Source: Streptomyces longisporoflavus
GTDB lineage: Bacteria > Actinomycetota > Actinomycetes > Streptomycetales > Streptomycetaceae
Assembly (NCBI RefSeq): GCF_014649775.1
Contig: NZ_BMTR01000004.1
Location: forward strand, 124,001-188,000
Length of the DNA: 64,000 bases
Reading direction: 5' to 3'
In this document: in pieces, positions 41,762 to 51,116 of the stretch
Numbering within the stretch: the first letter of the stretch is position 1
Layout: every line of letters starts with the position of its first letter
Position numbers and translations under genes: made by a program
The notes under the pieces: generated by a model
Seen by the model: the letters and a program-made list of their open reading frames with translations, nothing else
Databases searched by the model: none
What the model was told of the DNA's origin: nothing

Positions 41762-41783
41762 GGTCTGTGACCTGGACGTGAAG
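41762..41783 (-). promoter_or_regulatory. Possible PHO box upstream of phospholipase C
   Basis: On the minus strand CTTCACGTCCA is followed by GGTCACAGACC: two 11-bp units with TTCAC/GTCAC in the same register, as in Streptomyces PhoP direct-repeat units (consensus GTTCACC). It is ~80-100 bp upstream of the PLC start. Weak conservation; regulation by phosphate is inference. Confidence 0.35.
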
Positions 41784-41920
41784 AGAAGTCCAACCCCTGG
41801 TGGGCAAGACACAAGCCCGAGCCTATGAGGCCTTAAGTCCTGAACTCGGCATATATGTTGCGCTGTGCCCGCCTTGCCCTTCCCGACCGCCGTCTCCGCT
41901 CTTGTCCCCGCACCCTCCGT

Positions 41921-44086
41921 TCAGCTCGTGAGGACGACCAGCTGCCGGGTCGCGCGGGTCATCGCGACATAGCGGTCGACCGCTCCCTCGATCCCTTCGC
42001 CGAAGTTGTCGGGGTCGATGAGGACGACCAGGTCGAACTCGAGCCCCTTCGCGAGCTCCGGGGTCAGCGACCGCACGCGCGGCGTCCCGGCGAAGGCGGG
42101 AGCACCGATGACACAGGCGATCCCGTCGGCGTTGGCGGCGAGCCACGTGTCGAGGATCGAGTCCAGCTCCGCCACCGGCCCGTGCACGACCGGAATGCCG
42201 CTGCTGCGGATGGACGTCGGGACGTTGGCGTCCGGCAGTGCGGCCCGGATGACCGGCTCCGCCTCTGTCATGACCTCTTCCGGCGTCCGGTAGTTGATGC
42301 TCAGGGACTCCACGCCGATGCGGTCGAGCCCGACCCGCTCCAGCCGCTCCTGCCACGACTCCGTGAAGCCGTGCCTGGCCTGGGCGCGGTCCCCGACGAT
42401 GGTGAAGCTCCGCGACGGGCAGCGGAGGAGCAGCATCTGCCACTCCGCGTCGGTCAGCTCCTGCGCCTCGTCCACGACGATGTGCGCGAACGGCCCTGCC
42501 AGCCGGTCCGGGGCGGCCGGCGGCAGTTCGGACTCGTCGACCAGGCTGACCGCGGCGTCCTGACCGCGCAACATCGTCACCAGACCCTCACCGTCGTCAC
42601 CGTCGGCGCCCGAGGCGGACGCGGCGTCGATCAGGTTGTCGACGACCTGCGCCATCTGCTCGCGCTGGGCGGCGAGGATGGCCTCGTGGCGTCGCTTCTG
42701 CCGGGCGGCCTCCGGGTCACCGAGCCGTCGGCGCGCCGCGTCGAGCAGCGGCAGATCGGAGACCGTCCAGGCCCGGGGCGCGTCCTTGCGCATGAGGGCG
42801 CGCACCTCGTCCGGGGTGAGCCAGGGCGCGCACATCCGCAGGTAGGCGGAGTTCGACCACAGGTCTCCCACGAGTTCCGCCGCTTCGAGCAGTGGCCACG
42901 CGCGGTGCAGGGTGGTGACCAGATCCTCGTCGTGCCGCAGCGACCTCTCGAAGAGCTCGCCGGGAACGTCGCCGTCGAGCTTGTCGAGGAGGATCGCGAC
43001 GAGCTCCTCCCAGATCTGCTCGCGCGCCTCGTTGTGCGGGGTGCCGTGCCCCGCCGCCCCGAACGCCTCGGCCCAGTCGTCGGCGCTCAGCCAGACGTCG
43101 GCCCAGTCGGTAGAGACCTTCATCCCCTTGGCGGGCGGCTCCTCGTAGAACCCGACGGCCTTCTCGATCGCCCTGACCATGTCCGCGGACGACTTGAGGC
43201 GGGCCACCTCCGGGTCGGTCTCGGCCGGCGCGTCGGCTCCCTCTTCGACGAGGTCCTGGATGATGCAGGTCTGCACGCCCTCCTCTCCGAGGCTCGGCAG
43301 GACGTCGGCGACGTAGTTCAGATAGGGCCGGTGCGGGCCGACGAACAGGACGCCGCCCCTGCTGTGGCCCAAGCGCGGGTCGGAGTAGAGGAGGTAGGCG
43401 GAACGGTGCAGGGCCACGACGGTCTTGCCCGTACCCGGACCGCCGTCGACGACGAGGGCGCCCCGGGAGCCCGCCCGGATGATGGCGTCCTGGTCGGCCT
43501 GGATGGTGGAGAGCACGTCCCGCATCCGCGAGGACCGGTTGCCGCCCAGGCTGGCGATGAACGCGGACTGGTCGTCGAGCGCGGCGTGCCCTTCGAGCCC
43601 GTCGGCGGTGAACACCTCGTCCCAGTAGTCGCTGATACGGCCGCGGGTCCAGCGGTATCTGCGGCGGCTCGCCAGGCCCATCGGGTCGGCGTGGGTCGCC
43701 GCGAAGAACGGCTCGGCCGCCGGGGCGCGCCAGTCGAGCAGCAGCCGGCGCCCCTCGCTGTCGGTGAGACCGAGCCGTCCGATGTACACGGGCTCGGGGT
43801 CGTCCTCGGTGACGATGTGCCCGAGGCACAGGTCGAGGCCGAAGCGGCTCAGGGCGCGCAGGCGGCCGGTCAGGCGGTGGATCTCCAGGTCCCGGTCCAT
43901 CGCCTCGCGGCCGATGCCGCCGGGTGCCTTGCGCCGGACGTCGAGGCGCTCCGAGACCTCGGCGATCGTCTGCTCGAGGCTCTGTGCGATGGCCGCGAAG
44001 TGCTTCTCGTCGTGGGCGATCAGTGTCGGGTCGGCCTTGGCGGCGAGGTTGGCGGGAAGGTCGAACGCAGAGAGCAACGCAGGCAC
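41921..44086 (-). CDS. helR: RNA-polymerase recycling ATPase HelR (rifamycin resistance)
   Basis: 721 aa UvrD-like helicase of the HelD/HelR class. Walker A VVDGGPGTGKTVVALHRSAYLLY (~residue 215), DExx box HIVVDEAQELTDAEWQML, motif IV-VI segments LSINYRTPEEVM and ELAKGLEFDLVVLIDPDNF...YVAMTRATRQLVVLTS. The N-terminal coiled-coil arm (residues ~1-80, HFAAIAQSLEQTIAEVSERLDVRRKAPGGIGREAMDRDLEIHRL) reaches into the RNA polymerase channel in this family. HelR of S. venezuelae removes rifamycin-blocked polymerase from DNA. GTG start behind AGGAG. The RAE-like palindrome 60 bp upstream separates HelR from ordinary HelD. Confidence 0.88.
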   Translation of the reverse strand: MPALLSAFDLPANLAAKADPTLIAHDEKHFAAIAQSLEQTIAEVSERLDVRRKAPGGIGREAMDRDLEIHRLTGRLRALSRFGLDLCLGHIVTEDDPEPVYIGRLGLTDSEGRRLLLDWRAPAAEPFFAATHADPMGLASRRRYRWTRGRISDYWDEVFTADGLEGHAALDDQSAFIASLGGNRSSRMRDVLSTIQADQDAIIRAGSRGALVVDGGPGTGKTVVALHRSAYLLYSDPRLGHSRGGVLFVGPHRPYLNYVADVLPSLGEEGVQTCIIQDLVEEGADAPAETDPEVARLKSSADMVRAIEKAVGFYEEPPAKGMKVSTDWADVWLSADDWAEAFGAAGHGTPHNEAREQIWEELVAILLDKLDGDVPGELFERSLRHDEDLVTTLHRAWPLLEAAELVGDLWSNSAYLRMCAPWLTPDEVRALMRKDAPRAWTVSDLPLLDAARRRLGDPEAARQKRRHEAILAAQREQMAQVVDNLIDAASASGADGDDGEGLVTMLRGQDAAVSLVDESELPPAAPDRLAGPFAHIVVDEAQELTDAEWQMLLLRCPSRSFTIVGDRAQARHGFTESWQERLERVGLDRIGVESLSINYRTPEEVMTEAEPVIRAALPDANVPTSIRSSGIPVVHGPVAELDSILDTWLAANADGIACVIGAPAFAGTPRVRSLTPELAKGLEFDLVVLIDPDNFGEGIEGAVDRYVAMTRATRQLVVLTS

Positions 44087-44134
44087 GTGGTGGATCTCCT
44101 GTTTCCGCAGGCAGTGGCTTCGGCCTGCGATTGT

Positions 44135-44166
44135 GCGGCAAGACCGGGGCCTTGCCGCAAGGCCCC
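44135..44166. promoter_or_regulatory. Rifamycin-associated element (RAE) upstream of helR
   Basis: 44146-44166 is a perfect palindrome: arms GGGGCCTTGC and GCAAGGCCCC around one C. It closely resembles the RAE described upstream of helR, rph, arr and other rifamycin-inactivating genes (GGGGCTTGCGGCAAGGCCC-like, from memory). A half copy GCGGCAAG at 44135-44142 on its helR-proximal side can also pair with the left portion. Lies 60 bp from the helR start, in the 275-bp gap before the divergent hydrolase; the rest of that gap is a pyrimidine tract with four CTTCTC(C/T)TCCG-type repeats (44220-44280). Confidence 0.75.
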
Positions 44167-44361
44167 CCGTGCGCTATAAGTTAAGAGTGGCAAGGAGTGG
44201 GAACACCTCCTTGCCTCTTCTTTTTCTCCTCCGGGCTTCTCCTCCGAGGTTCTCTTCCGGCCTTCTCTTCCGAGGTCTCTCCTGCCGCCGCACTCTAGGT
44301 GCCGCGGGCAACCATGCGCGAGGATGTGCCGGGCCCGCGCTTCCGGCGATCGAGGAGAGTC

Positions 44362-45546
44362 ATGACCGAACGTATCCACGGCACCTGTGCCCCCGGGTTC
44401 GAGGGCGTACGCGAGGAGTTCGAGCGGAACTTCGCCGAGCGCGGCGACCTCGGGGCGTCCGTCGCGGCCACGGTCGACGGGGAGTTCGTCGTCGACCTGT
44501 GGGGCGGCGACGCGGACAAGAGGGGCACGCGCGCGTGGCAGCCCGATTCGCTGGTGAACGTGTACTCCACGACCAAGGGCATGACCGCGCTGTGCGCGCA
44601 TCTGCTCGCCGACCGGGGCGAACTCGACCTGGACGCACCGGTCGCCCGCTACTGGCCGGAGTTCGCCCGGCAGGGCAAGGCGGACATCCCGGTGCGCTGG
44701 CTGCTGAGCCATCGCTCCGGTGTGATCGCGCCGAGCGAGCCCATGACGTCGGACGATCTCTACGACTGGGAGAAGGTCTGCGATGCGCTGGCCGCGACGG
44801 CGCCGTGGTGGAAGCCCGGATCGGCGCAGGGCTACCACGCGCTGAGCTACGGCTATCTGGTCGGTGAGGTGGTCCGGCGGATCACGGGAGTCTCCCTCGG
44901 TACGTTCCTGCGCAGCGAGGTCACGGGCCCGCTGGACGCCGACGTATTCGTGGGCACACCGCAGAGCGAGCACGGCCGGTGCGCGGACATGGCAAGGCCG
45001 CTCGCCTCGGACGGGCCGCGCAGCGCGCTCGGCTCAGCGCCCCCGCCCGAGCCGCCGGTGCGGTCGATCGACGACCACCCGATGGCCGTCGTCACGCTCG
45101 CCCTGCGGTACCTGCCCGTCGGCAACGTGAACAGCGCGGCCTACCGGTCCGCCGAGATCCCCGCGGCCAACGGGCACGCGTCGGCACGGGGCCTCGCGAA
45201 GGTGTACGCGGCGCTCGGCGGCGGGGAACTGCTGAGCTCCGCGGCCCTCGAACGGCTGCGGACGCGCCAGGGGGAGCCCGACGAGCCCGACCTGATGCTC
45301 GCGGCGGGGACGGCGTGGGGCGAGAAATGGGACTGGGGGCTCGGCTACATGCTGAACCGGTACGGGCAGGCCGGGCCCAACCCGCGGGCCTTCGGGCACG
45401 GGGGCGCCGGCGGGTCCTACGCGTTCGCCGACCCCGAGAACCGGGTCTCCTACGCGTACGTGATGAACCGGATGGGCGGCGGGACCTCCGGGGAGGATCT
45501 GCGGAGCGTGCATCTGGTGGGGGCGCTGTACCGGGGACTGGGGTAG
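44362..45546 (+). CDS. Beta-lactamase-fold serine hydrolase (EstB/LACTB-like)
   Basis: 394 aa. Class C-type SxxK nucleophile motif is STTK in NVYSTTKGMTALCAHLLADRGELDLDAPVARYWPEFA (~residue 72), with the YxN-equivalent Tyr in GYHALSYGYLVGEVVRRITG and a C-terminal GHGGAGGSYAFADPENRVSYAYVMNRMG (HGG replacing KTG). No signal peptide, so an intracellular esterase or amidase is more likely than an antibiotic beta-lactamase. ATG behind GAGGAG. Divergent from helR, so part of its upstream region contains the RAE; whether it responds to rifamycins is unknown. Confidence 0.85.
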   Translation: MTERIHGTCAPGFEGVREEFERNFAERGDLGASVAATVDGEFVVDLWGGDADKRGTRAWQPDSLVNVYSTTKGMTALCAHLLADRGELDLDAPVARYWPEFARQGKADIPVRWLLSHRSGVIAPSEPMTSDDLYDWEKVCDALAATAPWWKPGSAQGYHALSYGYLVGEVVRRITGVSLGTFLRSEVTGPLDADVFVGTPQSEHGRCADMARPLASDGPRSALGSAPPPEPPVRSIDDHPMAVVTLALRYLPVGNVNSAAYRSAEIPAANGHASARGLAKVYAALGGGELLSSAALERLRTRQGEPDEPDLMLAAGTAWGEKWDWGLGYMLNRYGQAGPNPRAFGHGGAGGSYAFADPENRVSYAYVMNRMGGGTSGEDLRSVHLVGALYRGLG

Positions 45547-45653
45547 GGAGCGATGAGGGCTGGGGCAGGGGGCAGCGGGGCCGGGACAACGACGGCATGG
45601 CGACGGGGGCTTGGCGATGCGGGCTTGGCGACGGGGAAACGTAGTCTGCCCCC

Positions 45654-46340
45654 ATGGAGCAGCACACCCCCCGCCACCGCCCGTCAGGGCAGTACGCCGC
45701 CGCCGACTCCCGTAGAGCGGCCATCATCGACGCCGCTCTCCTGTTCTTCGCCAAGGCGGGCTATCTGAACTCCTCGCTGGCGAAGATCGCCGAGGAGGCG
45801 GGCACCTCCGCCACCGTCATCACCCATCACTTCGGGTCGAAGCAGCGCCTCCTGATGGCGGTCCTAGAAGCGCGCGAGGACCGCACGGTCCGGACGTTCG
45901 GGCGGCTCGGGCCGGACTCCGGGGGCGACTCCGGCGACGACGTGCGCGCGCTCTTCCGCGAGGTGCTCGCCCTCGCCGCGTACAACCTCACCCAGCCGGG
46001 GCTCATCCAGCTCTACACCAAGCTGTCCGCGGAGGCCGGCGACCCCGCGCACCCGGCGCACACCTACTTCGCCGAGCGGTACGAACGCGTCGCGCGCCAT
46101 CTTGCCTCGGCGCTGCAACGCTCCGTCGATCGCGGGCAGTTGCGGGCCGGTATCGACCCGGAGAGCATCGCCAGGGAGATCCTCGCCGTCTCCGACGGGC
46201 TCCAGGTCCAGTGGGCCGTGACCGACGGGCGGCTGGACTTCGTCGGGTTGTACCGCACACACCTGGACCGGCTCACCCGGGCCCTGACCGTGGACGGAAA
46301 GGGCCTGGACGAGCCGGCCGGGGAAGAGCAGTGCCCCTAG
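45654..46340 (+). CDS. TetR-family transcriptional regulator
   Basis: 228 aa. HTH is RRAAIIDAALLFFAKAGYLNSSLAKIAEEAGTSATVITHHFGSKQRLLMAVLEARE; the C-terminal half (YNLTQPGLIQLYTKLSAEAGDPAHPAHTYFAERYERVARHLASALQ) is the type often found in regulators of glycosidase or hydrolase genes. Target unknown: neighbours are the serine hydrolase upstream on the same strand (107 bp away) and a convergent AhpD-like gene. No obvious palindrome was found next to it. Confidence 0.82.
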   Translation: MEQHTPRHRPSGQYAAADSRRAAIIDAALLFFAKAGYLNSSLAKIAEEAGTSATVITHHFGSKQRLLMAVLEAREDRTVRTFGRLGPDSGGDSGDDVRALFREVLALAAYNLTQPGLIQLYTKLSAEAGDPAHPAHTYFAERYERVARHLASALQRSVDRGQLRAGIDPESIAREILAVSDGLQVQWAVTDGRLDFVGLYRTHLDRLTRALTVDGKGLDEPAGEEQCP

Positions 46341-46359
46341 GCGCCGGTGTCAGCCGGTG

Positions 46360-46833
46360 TCAGTCGAACTGGCCGACCTGGTAGCTGCCCGCGGGCTGCT
46401 GGTTGATGACGTTGAGGCGGTTGAAGGCGTTGATGACGGCGACCTGGATCAACAGCGCCGCGAGCTGGTCCTCGTCGTAGTGCTTGGCGGCGTTCGCCCA
46501 CACCTGGTCCGAGACCCCGCCGGCCGCGTCGGCGATGCGGGTGCCCTCCTCCGCCACCTCCAGGGCCGCACGCTCGGCCTCGGTGAACACCGTCGCCTCG
46601 CGCCAGGCGGCGACGAGGTTGAGGCGCACCGAGGTCTCGCCCGCGTGCTCGGCGTCCTTGGTGTGCATGTCGATGCATCCGGCACAGCCGTTGATCTGGC
46701 TGGCACGGAGCATCACCAGATGGCGCGTCGTGTCCGACAGGGTCGACTCCCCGAGCGCCTTGCCCGCGGCGACGATGTGCTTCAGGGCCTTGCCCGCGAC
46801 GGGGTTGCTCATGAGGTTCAGCCGGGCTTCCAT
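46360..46833 (-). CDS. AhpD-like carboxymuconolactone decarboxylase-family protein
   Basis: 157 aa all-helical CMD-domain protein. The redox CxxC with following His is present in MLRASQINGCAGCIDMHTKDAEHAGE (~residue 50), as in alkylhydroperoxidase AhpD, and HYDEDQLAALLIQVAVINAFNRLNV is the second conserved helix. It most likely reduces peroxides or acts as a thiol oxidoreductase rather than as a muconolactone decarboxylase. ATG behind GGAGCACATC. Stands alone between a convergent TetR gene and the GH3 gene. Confidence 0.87.
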   Translation of the reverse strand: MEARLNLMSNPVAGKALKHIVAAGKALGESTLSDTTRHLVMLRASQINGCAGCIDMHTKDAEHAGETSVRLNLVAAWREATVFTEAERAALEVAEEGTRIADAAGGVSDQVWANAAKHYDEDQLAALLIQVAVINAFNRLNVINQQPAGSYQVGQFD

Positions 46834-46939
46834 GATGTGCTCCTGTGTCGTGGGTACGGGTTACACCCCTACGACGGAACTGCTCCCGCCGACTGTGACA
46901 CGCCCGGAAGTGACGTGCGTCTCCCTCCCCCGTCGCCGG

Positions 46940-49561
46940 CTAGCGCGCCACCCCCGTCAGCCGGATGTCGCGCGACGACGAACCGACGTACACGGCGCGC
47001 CGCCCCTCGGGCCGCACCCAGCGGCTTCGGTCCGTGTCCCAGTACGACAGCTGCCGCTCGGCGACTCGTACCGTGACCCGGCGCGATTCCCCCGCGCGGA
47101 GTTCCACGCGGTCGAAGCCGGCCAGCGTCTTCGGGGCCATCTCCACGTCGGCGCCGCGCGGTGCGCCCACGTACACCTGCGGGACCTCCGCGCCCCGGCG
47201 CCGACCCCGATTGGTCACGGTGAACGACACCTCGTACCCCTCCCCCGCCCGCCGCACGGACAGATCGCGGTAGCCGAACTCCGTGTAGGACAGGCCGTGT
47301 CCGAAGGGGAAGAGGGGCTCGGTGCCCGCCTTGTCGAAGCCCCGGTAGCCGGTGAAGATGCCCTCGCTGTACGTGACCACGCCGTCGACGCCGTAGTAGC
47401 GCTCGGGGTGTGCCGGGTCCAGGGTGGGGTGGTCCGTGTCCTTCTTCGGCCAGGTCACCGTGGTCTTGCCGCCGGGGTTGGCGCGGCCGGTGAGGAGGTC
47501 GGCGGTGGCCCAGCCGCCCTCCTGGCCGACGTAACCGGTGTGCAGGATCGTGCCGACCTCGCGGCGCCACGGCATGGTCGCCGGGCAGCCGGTGGTCAGG
47601 ACGACGACCGTACGCGGATTGGCCCGGGCGACCGCCGTGATCAGCTCGTCCTGCTGGGCGGGGAGCGTCAGCGTGGTGAAGTCGCCGCTGCCGCCCACCG
47701 AGCCGCCCGAGCCGTTGAAGGCGAAGACGACCGGGGTGTGGACGCGCCGGGCCAGCTTCGCGGCGGCGGCGATCGAAGCGCTGCGCTGCTCCGGTGTCAC
47801 CCAGGCGAACCGCACCTGGACCGGGCCGCGTTCGGCGATGGTGGCGGCCCACCCCGTGGCCTTGACGACGACCTGGTAGGACTTGCCGCCGGTGAGCTCG
47901 ACGGGGTCGGCCTGCCCGTTGTCGAGGCCGTCCGTGGTCGGGACGATGGAGGACCACTTGCGGGCGAAGCTGTCGCGGGCGCCGCCTGCCGTCGTCAGCT
48001 CCTTGCCGTCGAGGCTCAGCGAGACCGCCGCGCCCCAGCCCTGGATCTTGAGCGCGTACTCGCCGGTGGCGGGCGGCACGAAGGTGCCGGTCCACTCGGC
48101 CGTCGTCCCCACGGGGAGGGCCTTGTCGCCGACGAAGTCGACTGTCCTGTCCGTGCGGACGGGGGTGCCCGCGCCGCCGCTCCCGCGCGCCAGGCCCTCG
48201 GGGAACGCGGACGCGGGGACGGCCGTGCCCGTGAGGTCCACGCCGACCTCGTAGGCGATCTTCCGCTTGGTGCTGCGGCGCAGCGCGTCGAGCGGGCTGA
48301 CCAGGCGCTCCTCGAAGCCGTACGCCCGCTCGCCCGAGACCGATGTGGCGACCTGGCCGGCTGTCGGGCCGATGAGCGCGAGGTCGCGCAGCGCGGCGTG
48401 CGACAGCGGGAGCCCGCCGTCGTTGGCGAGCAACACGGCGCCCTGGACGGCGACTTCGCGGGCGACCCGGGCGCCGGCCCTGACGTCGATCTTCTTGCGC
48501 GCGGGGACGCGGCTGCCGTCGAGCATGCCGAAGGCGTCGTACCGGCCGAGGATGCGGGAGACGGCGGTGTCCAGGGCCGACTCGGGGATGGAACCGTCCT
48601 TGATCGCCTTCTTCAGGGGCTCCCCGTAGAACGAGCCGTCCCACATCTGCATGTCCTGGCCCGCTTCGAGCGCGGCCGTGGAGTGGGTGGCGCCCCAGTC
48701 GGAGGTGACGAAGCCCTGGAAGCCGAGTTCGCCGCGGAGGATGCCGGTGAGGGTGGTGCTCTGCTCGGAGTTCCACTCGCCGTTGAGGTGGTTGTACGCC
48801 GACATGACCGAGGCGACCCCGGCGCGGACGACGGCCTCGAAGGCGGGCAGATACAGCTCGTGAAGCGTCCGGTCGTCGACGACGAAGTCGTAGGAGTTCT
48901 CCGGATTCTCCCGGTCGAACTCGTGCAGGCGCTGGTTGTTGGCGAGGAAGTGCTTGGCCTGGGCGAGCATGCCCTGCGCCTGGATGCCCTCGACCTGGGC
49001 GGCGCCGATCAGGCCGTTGAGGTAAGGGTCCTCGCCGGACTGGTCCTTGTTGCGGCTGAAGAAGGGCGTGCGGGAGAGCTCGATCTGCGGGGCGAGCAGC
49101 ACGTCCATGTCGAGGGTGCGGCCCTCGCGGCCCATGACCTCGCCGTACTCGCGGGCGAGTCCGAGGTTGAAGGAGGCGCCGAGGGTGGCGACCGGCGGGA
49201 GGCCGGTCGCTGACCGGGTGACGTTCACGCCCGCGGGGCCGTCGCTCAGGCGCAACTCCGGTATGCCCAGGCGCTTGACGCCCGGCAGATATCCCGCCTG
49301 GCCCAGTCTGCGCGGGTCGGTGGCGCCGTGGACGAGGCTGATCTTCTCGTCGAGGGTAAGGCGGGCGATGAGCCCCCGGACGCGGCGCGTGGCGGCGGCC
49401 GCGGCCGGGGGGTTTGTGCCGGTGGCTGTGCCTGTGGCGGCGGCACCTGTGGCGGCGGCGGGCGTCGCCGCGGCGATCGGCCCTGCGGCGGCCACGAAGG
49501 CGAAGGCGGCTGCGGTGCCGCCCAATTGCTTCATGAGTTCACGACGTGTGGTGGCAGGCAT
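46940..49561 (-). CDS. Exported glycoside hydrolase family 3 enzyme with PA14 insert
   Basis: 873 aa. N-terminus TRRELMKQLGGTAAAFAFVAAAGPIAAA is a twin-arginine-like signal, followed by an Ala/Thr-rich stretch to residue ~58. GH3 (alpha/beta)8 domain: RLSDGPAGVNVTRS, AKHFLANNQ, nucleophile Asp288 in FQGFVTSDWGATHS. Then the (alpha/beta)6 sandwich, an inserted PA14-type beta domain (~residues 470-600, VDFVGDKALPVGTTAEWTGTFVPPATGEYALKIQGWGAAVSLSLDG) and a C-terminal fibronectin-III-like domain (YEVSFTVTNRGRRRGAEVPQVYVG). Architecture suits a beta-glucosidase or related enzyme acting on plant or fungal glycosides outside the cell. Start at 49561 puts the RR motif at residue 6. Confidence 0.9.
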   Translation of the reverse strand: MPATTRRELMKQLGGTAAAFAFVAAAGPIAAATPAAATGAAATGTATGTNPPAAAAATRRVRGLIARLTLDEKISLVHGATDPRRLGQAGYLPGVKRLGIPELRLSDGPAGVNVTRSATGLPPVATLGASFNLGLAREYGEVMGREGRTLDMDVLLAPQIELSRTPFFSRNKDQSGEDPYLNGLIGAAQVEGIQAQGMLAQAKHFLANNQRLHEFDRENPENSYDFVVDDRTLHELYLPAFEAVVRAGVASVMSAYNHLNGEWNSEQSTTLTGILRGELGFQGFVTSDWGATHSTAALEAGQDMQMWDGSFYGEPLKKAIKDGSIPESALDTAVSRILGRYDAFGMLDGSRVPARKKIDVRAGARVAREVAVQGAVLLANDGGLPLSHAALRDLALIGPTAGQVATSVSGERAYGFEERLVSPLDALRRSTKRKIAYEVGVDLTGTAVPASAFPEGLARGSGGAGTPVRTDRTVDFVGDKALPVGTTAEWTGTFVPPATGEYALKIQGWGAAVSLSLDGKELTTAGGARDSFARKWSSIVPTTDGLDNGQADPVELTGGKSYQVVVKATGWAATIAERGPVQVRFAWVTPEQRSASIAAAAKLARRVHTPVVFAFNGSGGSVGGSGDFTTLTLPAQQDELITAVARANPRTVVVLTTGCPATMPWRREVGTILHTGYVGQEGGWATADLLTGRANPGGKTTVTWPKKDTDHPTLDPAHPERYYGVDGVVTYSEGIFTGYRGFDKAGTEPLFPFGHGLSYTEFGYRDLSVRRAGEGYEVSFTVTNRGRRRGAEVPQVYVGAPRGADVEMAPKTLAGFDRVELRAGESRRVTVRVAERQLSYWDTDRSRWVRPEGRRAVYVGSSSRDIRLTGVAR

Positions 49562-49942
49562 GGCGAAATGGCCTCCGAACGCGGCTCTGGGCATGCCGAA
49601 CTGGGTCGACGACGCCAAGAGCTGAATGCGTCATCCGCGCCAGTGCGGTGTTACGGGGCCTGAGTCTTGATTGGTTGAACACGCAAGGTCAAGGCTCGCG
49701 TCGGCAAAACTTTGTGGGGCGTTCAGTTTTTGGTCCGAGTACTCCCGCGCTCTCTGGACGGGCCGGTCGTTGCGGCCATGTGAACGCTGCGGAGTACGGG
49801 GAATAGCGGGGCGATCATGAGGGTCGTGCATGGTGACGGCCACGGCGATGCGGGGCGGGGCGGGGCAGGAGGTTGTACGGCGAGGCACGACGAGGCACGG
49901 CGGAGATTGCAGCGCGGATCACGGTCAGAAGTGAGGGAGCAC
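49562..49942. other. Divergent intergenic region, GH3 / quinone oxidoreductase
   Basis: 381 bp without a convincing gene. The part nearest the GH3 gene is AT-richer (49660-49740) and probably holds its promoter; TTGACC on the minus strand at 49693-49688 is a possible -35 but no good -10 follows. The part nearest the oxidoreductase has GGGGCGGGGCGGGG and duplicated GAGGCACG. No repressor palindrome such as a CebR box was recognised. Confidence 0.4.
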
Positions 49943-50917
49943 ATGTCAAAGGCGTACGTATTCACCCGGTTCGGCGGCCCTGAAGTGGAAGCCTTCGTCG
50001 AACAGGACCCGCCGGAGCCCGGGCCGGGTCAGCTCCTCGTCGCGGTCCGGGCGGCAGGGGTCAACCCCGTCGACTGGAAGCTGCGGGCGGGCAAGCGGAG
50101 GCCGGGAGCGCCGCCCGCCGAGTTCCCCGAGGTGCTCGGCAGCGAGGTCGCGGGCGTGGTCGAGGCGGTCGGCGCGGGCGTCGACGGGTTCGCGGTCGGC
50201 GACGAGGTGTTCGGCAACCCGGACACCGGCGGCTACGCCGAGCACACCCTGCTGCCCGCCTCCCTCACCGCGCACAAGCCGGCGGGCCTGAGCTTCACGG
50301 AGGCCGCCGCGCTGCCGGTGGCGGCGGCGACCGCGTACGACGGGGTGCGGCAGCTGGATCTGCCTGCCGGGGCGACGCTGCTCATCACCGGGGTCGGTGG
50401 CGGTGTGGGCGTGGCGGCGGCGCAGTTGGCGCGGCATTACGGAGTGCGGGTCGTGGGTACGGCGAGCGCCGGCAAGAAGGACTTTGTCGAGGCTCTGGGG
50501 GCGGTGCATGTGCCGGCGGGACGGGGGGTGGCGGAGTCGGGGGTGCCCGAGTCGGGGGTGGCTGACCTGCCGGCCCTGGCGGACCGGGTGCGGGCGGCTG
50601 CGCCGGGCGGGCGGGTCGACGCGGTCTTCGATCTGGTGGGCGGCGAGGATCTGGCGGCGGTGGCCTCGCTCCTCCCCGACCGCCGGGGGAAGCTGATCAC
50701 CGCCGCGGCCAAGGAGACGGTGGCTGAGCTGGGCGGGGCCGCGGTTGCGCGGGCACGGACGAGTGAGGTCCTGGACGCGGTGGCGCGACTCGCCGCTGAC
50801 GGGGTGCTGCGGCCGCAGGTGACGGCGACGTATCCGCTGGAGCGGGCGGATGAGGCGCTGCGCGCGGTGGAGGGCGGGCATGCACGGGGCAAGGTCGTGA
50901 TCGAGGTGGGGGCGTGA
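49943..50917 (+). CDS. Zinc-independent quinone oxidoreductase (MDR superfamily)
   Basis: 324 aa. KAYVFTRFGGPEVEAFVEQDPPEPGPGQLLVAVRAAGVNPVDWKLRAG at the N-terminus and nucleotide-binding ATLLITGVGGGVGVAAAQLARHYGVRVVGTAS (~residue 145) define a quinone oxidoreductase of the medium-chain superfamily; the zinc ligands of alcohol dehydrogenases are missing. Probably NADPH-dependent reduction of quinones or enones. A repeat VAESGVPESGVADL near residue 195 is a local duplication. ATG behind GAGGGAGCAC. Confidence 0.88.
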   Translation: MSKAYVFTRFGGPEVEAFVEQDPPEPGPGQLLVAVRAAGVNPVDWKLRAGKRRPGAPPAEFPEVLGSEVAGVVEAVGAGVDGFAVGDEVFGNPDTGGYAEHTLLPASLTAHKPAGLSFTEAAALPVAAATAYDGVRQLDLPAGATLLITGVGGGVGVAAAQLARHYGVRVVGTASAGKKDFVEALGAVHVPAGRGVAESGVPESGVADLPALADRVRAAAPGGRVDAVFDLVGGEDLAAVASLLPDRRGKLITAAAKETVAELGGAAVARARTSEVLDAVARLAADGVLRPQVTATYPLERADEALRAVEGGHARGKVVIEVGA

Positions 50918-51116
50918 GGGCGGGGGGTGGTCTTGGGGGCCGGGGCGGCGCGGGGGCCGGCCTTCAAGCCCGCCACAGAGTTCGCTTTCTGAAAGCTCGG
51001 GTTCCGGCGGCGGGGTGAGCGGTGCGGTTCTGCTCCGGCGGCGGAGTGAGCCACTGCGTCCCGGGCCCGCGCAAAATGGGAGGACGGGGCTCAGGTTGCG
51101 TTGGTAATTTCGGATC

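Noticed and set aside
41855..44179. 774-codon plus-strand open frame opposite helR
   Set aside because: Antisense composition without domains; helR on the other strand has all helicase motifs.
44362..45546. Secreted antibiotic beta-lactamase
   Set aside because: No signal peptide and HGG instead of KTG; fits the esterase/LACTB-like branch.
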